Positions 61,321 to 64,000 of a stretch of DNA of 64,000 nucleotides are shown here, one piece after another. The position numbers were made by a program, and so were the translations under genes. The stretch lies in the NCBI GenBank assembly GCA_910574285.1, contig CAJTAL010000014.1:1-64000 (forward strand). Direction: 5' to 3'. How positions within the stretch are numbered: position 1 is the stretch's first letter; each line of letters starts with the position of its first letter. A model generated the notes under the pieces. It made no database searches and was not told the origin of the DNA. It saw nothing but the letters and a program-made list of their open reading frames with translations. This stretch comes from Lachnospiraceae bacterium (GTDB lineage: Bacteria > Bacillota > Clostridia > Lachnospirales > Lachnospiraceae).

Positions 61321-63351
61321 TTAGATTATTACACTAGAAGTTCCTTCATAATCTGGAAGATTCTTCATCCAGTCAATTTCTGAATTTAAAAGATCGTCTG
61401 CAGCCTCATTTGCCATCTGAAGGATCTTCGCGTCCTGATACACATCCCCAAGTTTAAAGTCCATCAGGCCGCTCTGACGGATACCGAACAGATCGCCGGG
61501 GCCGCGAAGCCTCAGGTCTTCACTGGCGATCTTAAATCCGTCATTCGATTGATTCAGAATATCCAGCCGCTCTTTCGTTTCTTTTGCTTTAGAGCTGCTC
61601 ATGAAGATACAATAAGACTGATACTGTCCTCTGCCGACTCTTCCCCTGAGCTGATGAAGCTGAGCCAGCCCGAAGCGCTCGGAATTCTCCACCATTATAA
61701 CCGTCGCGTTGGGTACGTCGATCCCCACTTCGATCACCGTGGTGGAGACCAGGACCTGTATCTCGTTTCTTCCGAAACGCTCCATGATATCATCCTTCTC
61801 TGCCTGCCTCATCTTTCCATGGAGGTATGACACCGCAATTCTATCCCCCATCTCCTCCTGAAGCATGGAAGCGTAATCCGTCACGTTCTCCGCCTCCATG
61901 GTCTCACTTTCCTCCACCATAGGGCAGATCACATAACATTGACGCCCTTCGGCAATCTGCTTTTTCATGAATGTATACGCCGTCTTCCGATATCCGGTAT
62001 CTACCACACAGTTCTTAATCGGCAGCCGGTTCGCCGGAAGCTCGTCGATCACAGAGATATCCAGATCTCCGTACAGAATGATCGCCAAAGTTCTCGGTAT
62101 CGGCGTCGCGCTCATGACCAGCACATGCGGCACACTTCCCTTTTTGGCAAAAGCCTCTCTCTGCTTTACGCCGAACCGGTGTTGTTCGTCCGTTACCACA
62201 AGCGCCAGACAATCATAATTCACCCCTCCCTGGATCAATGCGTGGGTTCCTACGATGATCCGGGCGTAGCCGCATTCGATCCTGTCATAGGCCCTTCTCT
62301 TCTCCTTCACCGTCATGGAACCAGTTAGAAGTTCCACCTTGATCTTGATATCATAAGTCTCGAACAGCCGGGTAATCGATTCGTAATGCTGTCTTGCCAG
62401 AACCTCTGTCGGCGCCATCATAGCTCCCTGATATCCATTCAACGCCGTGTTCATCAACGCCAGTACCGCCACAATCGTCTTCCCGGAACCTACGTCGCCC
62501 TGTACAAGCCTTGACATCGCCGTATCTCCCGCCATATCGGCGCTGATCTCCCGCCATACCTTCTGCTGCGCTTCTGTAAGCTGATACGGAAGCCCCCGCA
62601 GAAAAGCGTCTGTTTCCTCCTTCCTTTCCATCACATACTCATTCGCAAGCTTCTCATTCTTATCCTTAAGCTTCCGAATCGACAAGATGAAGGTCAAAAA
62701 TTCTTCAAATACCAGACGCTCCCTGGCATGATAGAATACTTCCTTATCCTCCGGAAAATGAATCCCCCGAATCGCATAATTATATTCCGCCAGTCCATAA
62801 CGCATCCTGATCTCTTCCGGCAGTTTCTCCGATGCCAGATCCATTCCGTCCAACGCCTGACGCACCGCCTTTGCCACGGCATTATTCGTAAGACCGGCCG
62901 TCAGGCCATAGAGCGGCTGCAACGTATTTAGTTTCTCCTCATACTTCGTAACGGGATAGAAGATCTCCGGATGCTCCATCACAAGCCCTTCTTTTCTTCG
63001 GACCACCCTTCCCCGCAGCGTGACCGCGCCGCCCTTCGCAAACGTACTGCGAAGAAACGGCATACGAAACCAGATCACTTTCAGAGTCCCTGTCAGATCC
63101 TTCACATACAGTGTTGTCACCTGCATCTTTGTACTTCCTGAAACCTGAACCCTTCCGAAAATCGCCCCGCTGACCGTCTGTGTCCGGCCTTCTTCCACTT
63201 CGCTGACCGGTACCGGATCCTCATAGACGTCATATCCCCTTGGATAGTACCGGATCAGATCGCCCACCGTACTGACCCCGACCTTTTCGAATAATCTCTG
63301 GGTCTTCTCTCCGATTCCTTTCAATTCTTTGATACATGTCTTCTCTATCAT
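61321..63351 (-). CDS. recG: ATP-dependent DNA helicase RecG
   Basis: 676 residues from ATG 63351 (MIEKTCIKELKGIGEKTQRLF), GAGGT upstream. N-terminal wedge/OB domain, Walker A LVQGDVGSGKTIVA (about 285), DEQHRFGVKQR (DExH-type box), SATPIPRTLA, and the C-terminal helicase motifs (HGKMRQAEKD; VSTTVIEVGIDVPNATVMV-like; QLHQLRGRVGRGQ). Rescues stalled forks and processes recombination junctions. Follows fakA as in many Firmicutes. Confidence 0.97.
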   Translation of the reverse strand: MIEKTCIKELKGIGEKTQRLFEKVGVSTVGDLIRYYPRGYDVYEDPVPVSEVEEGRTQTVSGAIFGRVQVSGSTKMQVTTLYVKDLTGTLKVIWFRMPFLRSTFAKGGAVTLRGRVVRRKEGLVMEHPEIFYPVTKYEEKLNTLQPLYGLTAGLTNNAVAKAVRQALDGMDLASEKLPEEIRMRYGLAEYNYAIRGIHFPEDKEVFYHARERLVFEEFLTFILSIRKLKDKNEKLANEYVMERKEETDAFLRGLPYQLTEAQQKVWREISADMAGDTAMSRLVQGDVGSGKTIVAVLALMNTALNGYQGAMMAPTEVLARQHYESITRLFETYDIKIKVELLTGSMTVKEKRRAYDRIECGYARIIVGTHALIQGGVNYDCLALVVTDEQHRFGVKQREAFAKKGSVPHVLVMSATPIPRTLAIILYGDLDISVIDELPANRLPIKNCVVDTGYRKTAYTFMKKQIAEGRQCYVICPMVEESETMEAENVTDYASMLQEEMGDRIAVSYLHGKMRQAEKDDIMERFGRNEIQVLVSTTVIEVGIDVPNATVIMVENSERFGLAQLHQLRGRVGRGQYQSYCIFMSSSKAKETKERLDILNQSNDGFKIASEDLRLRGPGDLFGIRQSGLMDFKLGDVYQDAKILQMANEAADDLLNSEIDWMKNLPDYEGTSSVII

Positions 63352-63424
63352 GATTACCTCTAATATAACCAAAAAAACAAACAGAATGCCAGAATCTGTC
63401 CCTCCGACAAATATCTGGCATTAC

Positions 63425-63504
63425 AACTATATTACCTCAGCTCTTCCTTACAAAACACTTCCAGAACTATATTACCTCAGCTCTTCCTTACGGAACGCTT
63501 CCGA
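63425..63504. repeat. Two tandem 40-bp repeats between recG and fakA
   Basis: AACTATATTACCTCAGCTCT... begins at 63425 and again at 63465. The first 27 bases are identical and the rest differ at a few positions. The copies fill nearly the whole intergenic space. No function visible. Confidence 0.85.
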
Positions 63505-63521
63505 AACCGCCGCATATCTCT

Positions 63522-64000
63522 CTATTCTACCGCAAGCACGTAATAATAGATCGGCTGTCCGCCGTAATGAGCGTCCACATCCACATCCGGGTAGAGTTCG
63601 CCTATCTCTGCAATGAATCGCTCTGCGTCCTCTTCTTTTACTTCTTCCCCATAATACAGGCTGATTAACTCAGAATCCTCATCCACAAGCTGCGACAACA
63701 GTTCTTTCGTAGTTTCTTCAACACTTCTTCCTACCGCCTGGATTCCCGCGTCGCCGATTCCCATGATATCGCCTTCATGGATCTCTTTATCGTCAATGTG
63801 CGTATCCCTGACTGCGTAGGTGACCTGACCGGACTTCACATTCCGGATTCCTTCAAGCATCGCCTCTTCGTTCTCCCTGACATCCGCATCCGGCATAAAA
63901 TTGATGACCGCGGTGATTCCCTGGGGAACAGTCTTCGTAGGAACAACTACGATCTCCTTATCCTCCACCAGTGCTTTCGCCTGGTTCGCGGCAAGGACTA
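63522..64000 (-). CDS. fakA: C-terminal part of FakA/YloV-type fatty acid kinase (DAK phosphatase family)
   Basis: About 159 residues, open at the window edge. The sequence LAANQAKALVEDKEIVVVPTKTVPQGITAVINFMPDADVREN and GIGDAGIQAVGRSVEETTKELL matches the C-terminal domain of YloV/FakA, which with a FakB protein phosphorylates exogenous fatty acids. The N-terminal DhaL ATP-binding domain lies outside. Its neighbour recG fits the usual order (asp23-fakA-recG). Confidence 0.9.
   Translation of the reverse strand, partial: VLAANQAKALVEDKEIVVVPTKTVPQGITAVINFMPDADVRENEEAMLEGIRNVKSGQVTYAVRDTHIDDKEIHEGDIMGIGDAGIQAVGRSVEETTKELLSQLVDEDSELISLYYGEEVKEEDAERFIAEIGELYPDVDVDAHYGGQPIYYYVLAVE

Overview
The window looks like a chromosomal segment of a spore-forming, low-to-mid GC member of the Clostridia, most likely family Lachnospiraceae. 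The reasons are the murB-rapZ-whiA-crh and gdpP-rplI-dnaB gene orders, a transketolase split into two genes, a 56-residue two-cluster ferredoxin, an alpha/beta-type small acid-soluble spore protein, AGGAGG-type ribosome binding sites and sigma-A promoters of the TTGACA-17-TATAAT type. Species cannot be named from the sequence alone.

Layout. Bases 1-12,360 are mostly core genes: a lipid kinase, the murB-rapZ-whiA-crh block, a CNNM/CorC membrane protein, an orphan sugar-binding lipoprotein, a ferredoxin and the gdpP-rplI-dnaB operon. At 12,413-14,315 lies a complete IS66-family element with perfect terminal repeats and an 8-bp target duplication; it sits in the terminator of a seven-tRNA operon (14,332-15,089; transcribed Pro-Gly-Arg-His-Gln-Lys-Leu). 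Bases 15,284-21,537 hold a phosphodiesterase, an ITPase-type enzyme, an rRNA methyltransferase-like gene, an Asn/Ser-rich small protein and a CvpA/DUF5711/LysM envelope group. A 560-bp gap follows with a very long hairpin and a strong terminator, a candidate structured RNA. Bases 22,098-29,650 are transaldolase and split transketolase, then pfk-dnaX-ybaB-recR-lacI.

From 29,947 on the window becomes accessory: a DDE insertion-sequence gene, an AT-rich TetR/methyltransferase/P-loop kinase cassette, a two-component system, a PadR/DUF2812 pair with a clear operator, a MATE exporter flanked by gene remnants, an AAA/PD-(D/E)XK protein, a diguanylate cyclase, and a glycan-utilisation cluster (AraC regulator, ABC importer, GH42 beta-galactosidase, GH38 alpha-mannosidase). 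In that cluster the binding protein has lost an internal segment and the mannosidase has two frameshifts, so the pathway appears to be decaying. Then come a BlaI/BlaR1 pair without a visible beta-lactamase, a macrodomain + class M sirtuin ADP-ribosylation pair, a D-Ala-D-Ala carboxypeptidase, a spore protein, recG and the 3' part of fakA at the window edge.

The most notable points are the sirtuin/macrodomain pair, the IS66 insertion that duplicates one arm of the tRNA terminator, a Crh protein with Glu at the position of the HPr catalytic histidine, the long-hairpin RNA candidate, and a methyltransferase whose reading frame breaks exactly at a U UUU UUU heptamer. All frame breaks seen lie in accessory genes, and all are consistent with loss of one base, mostly in homopolymers.
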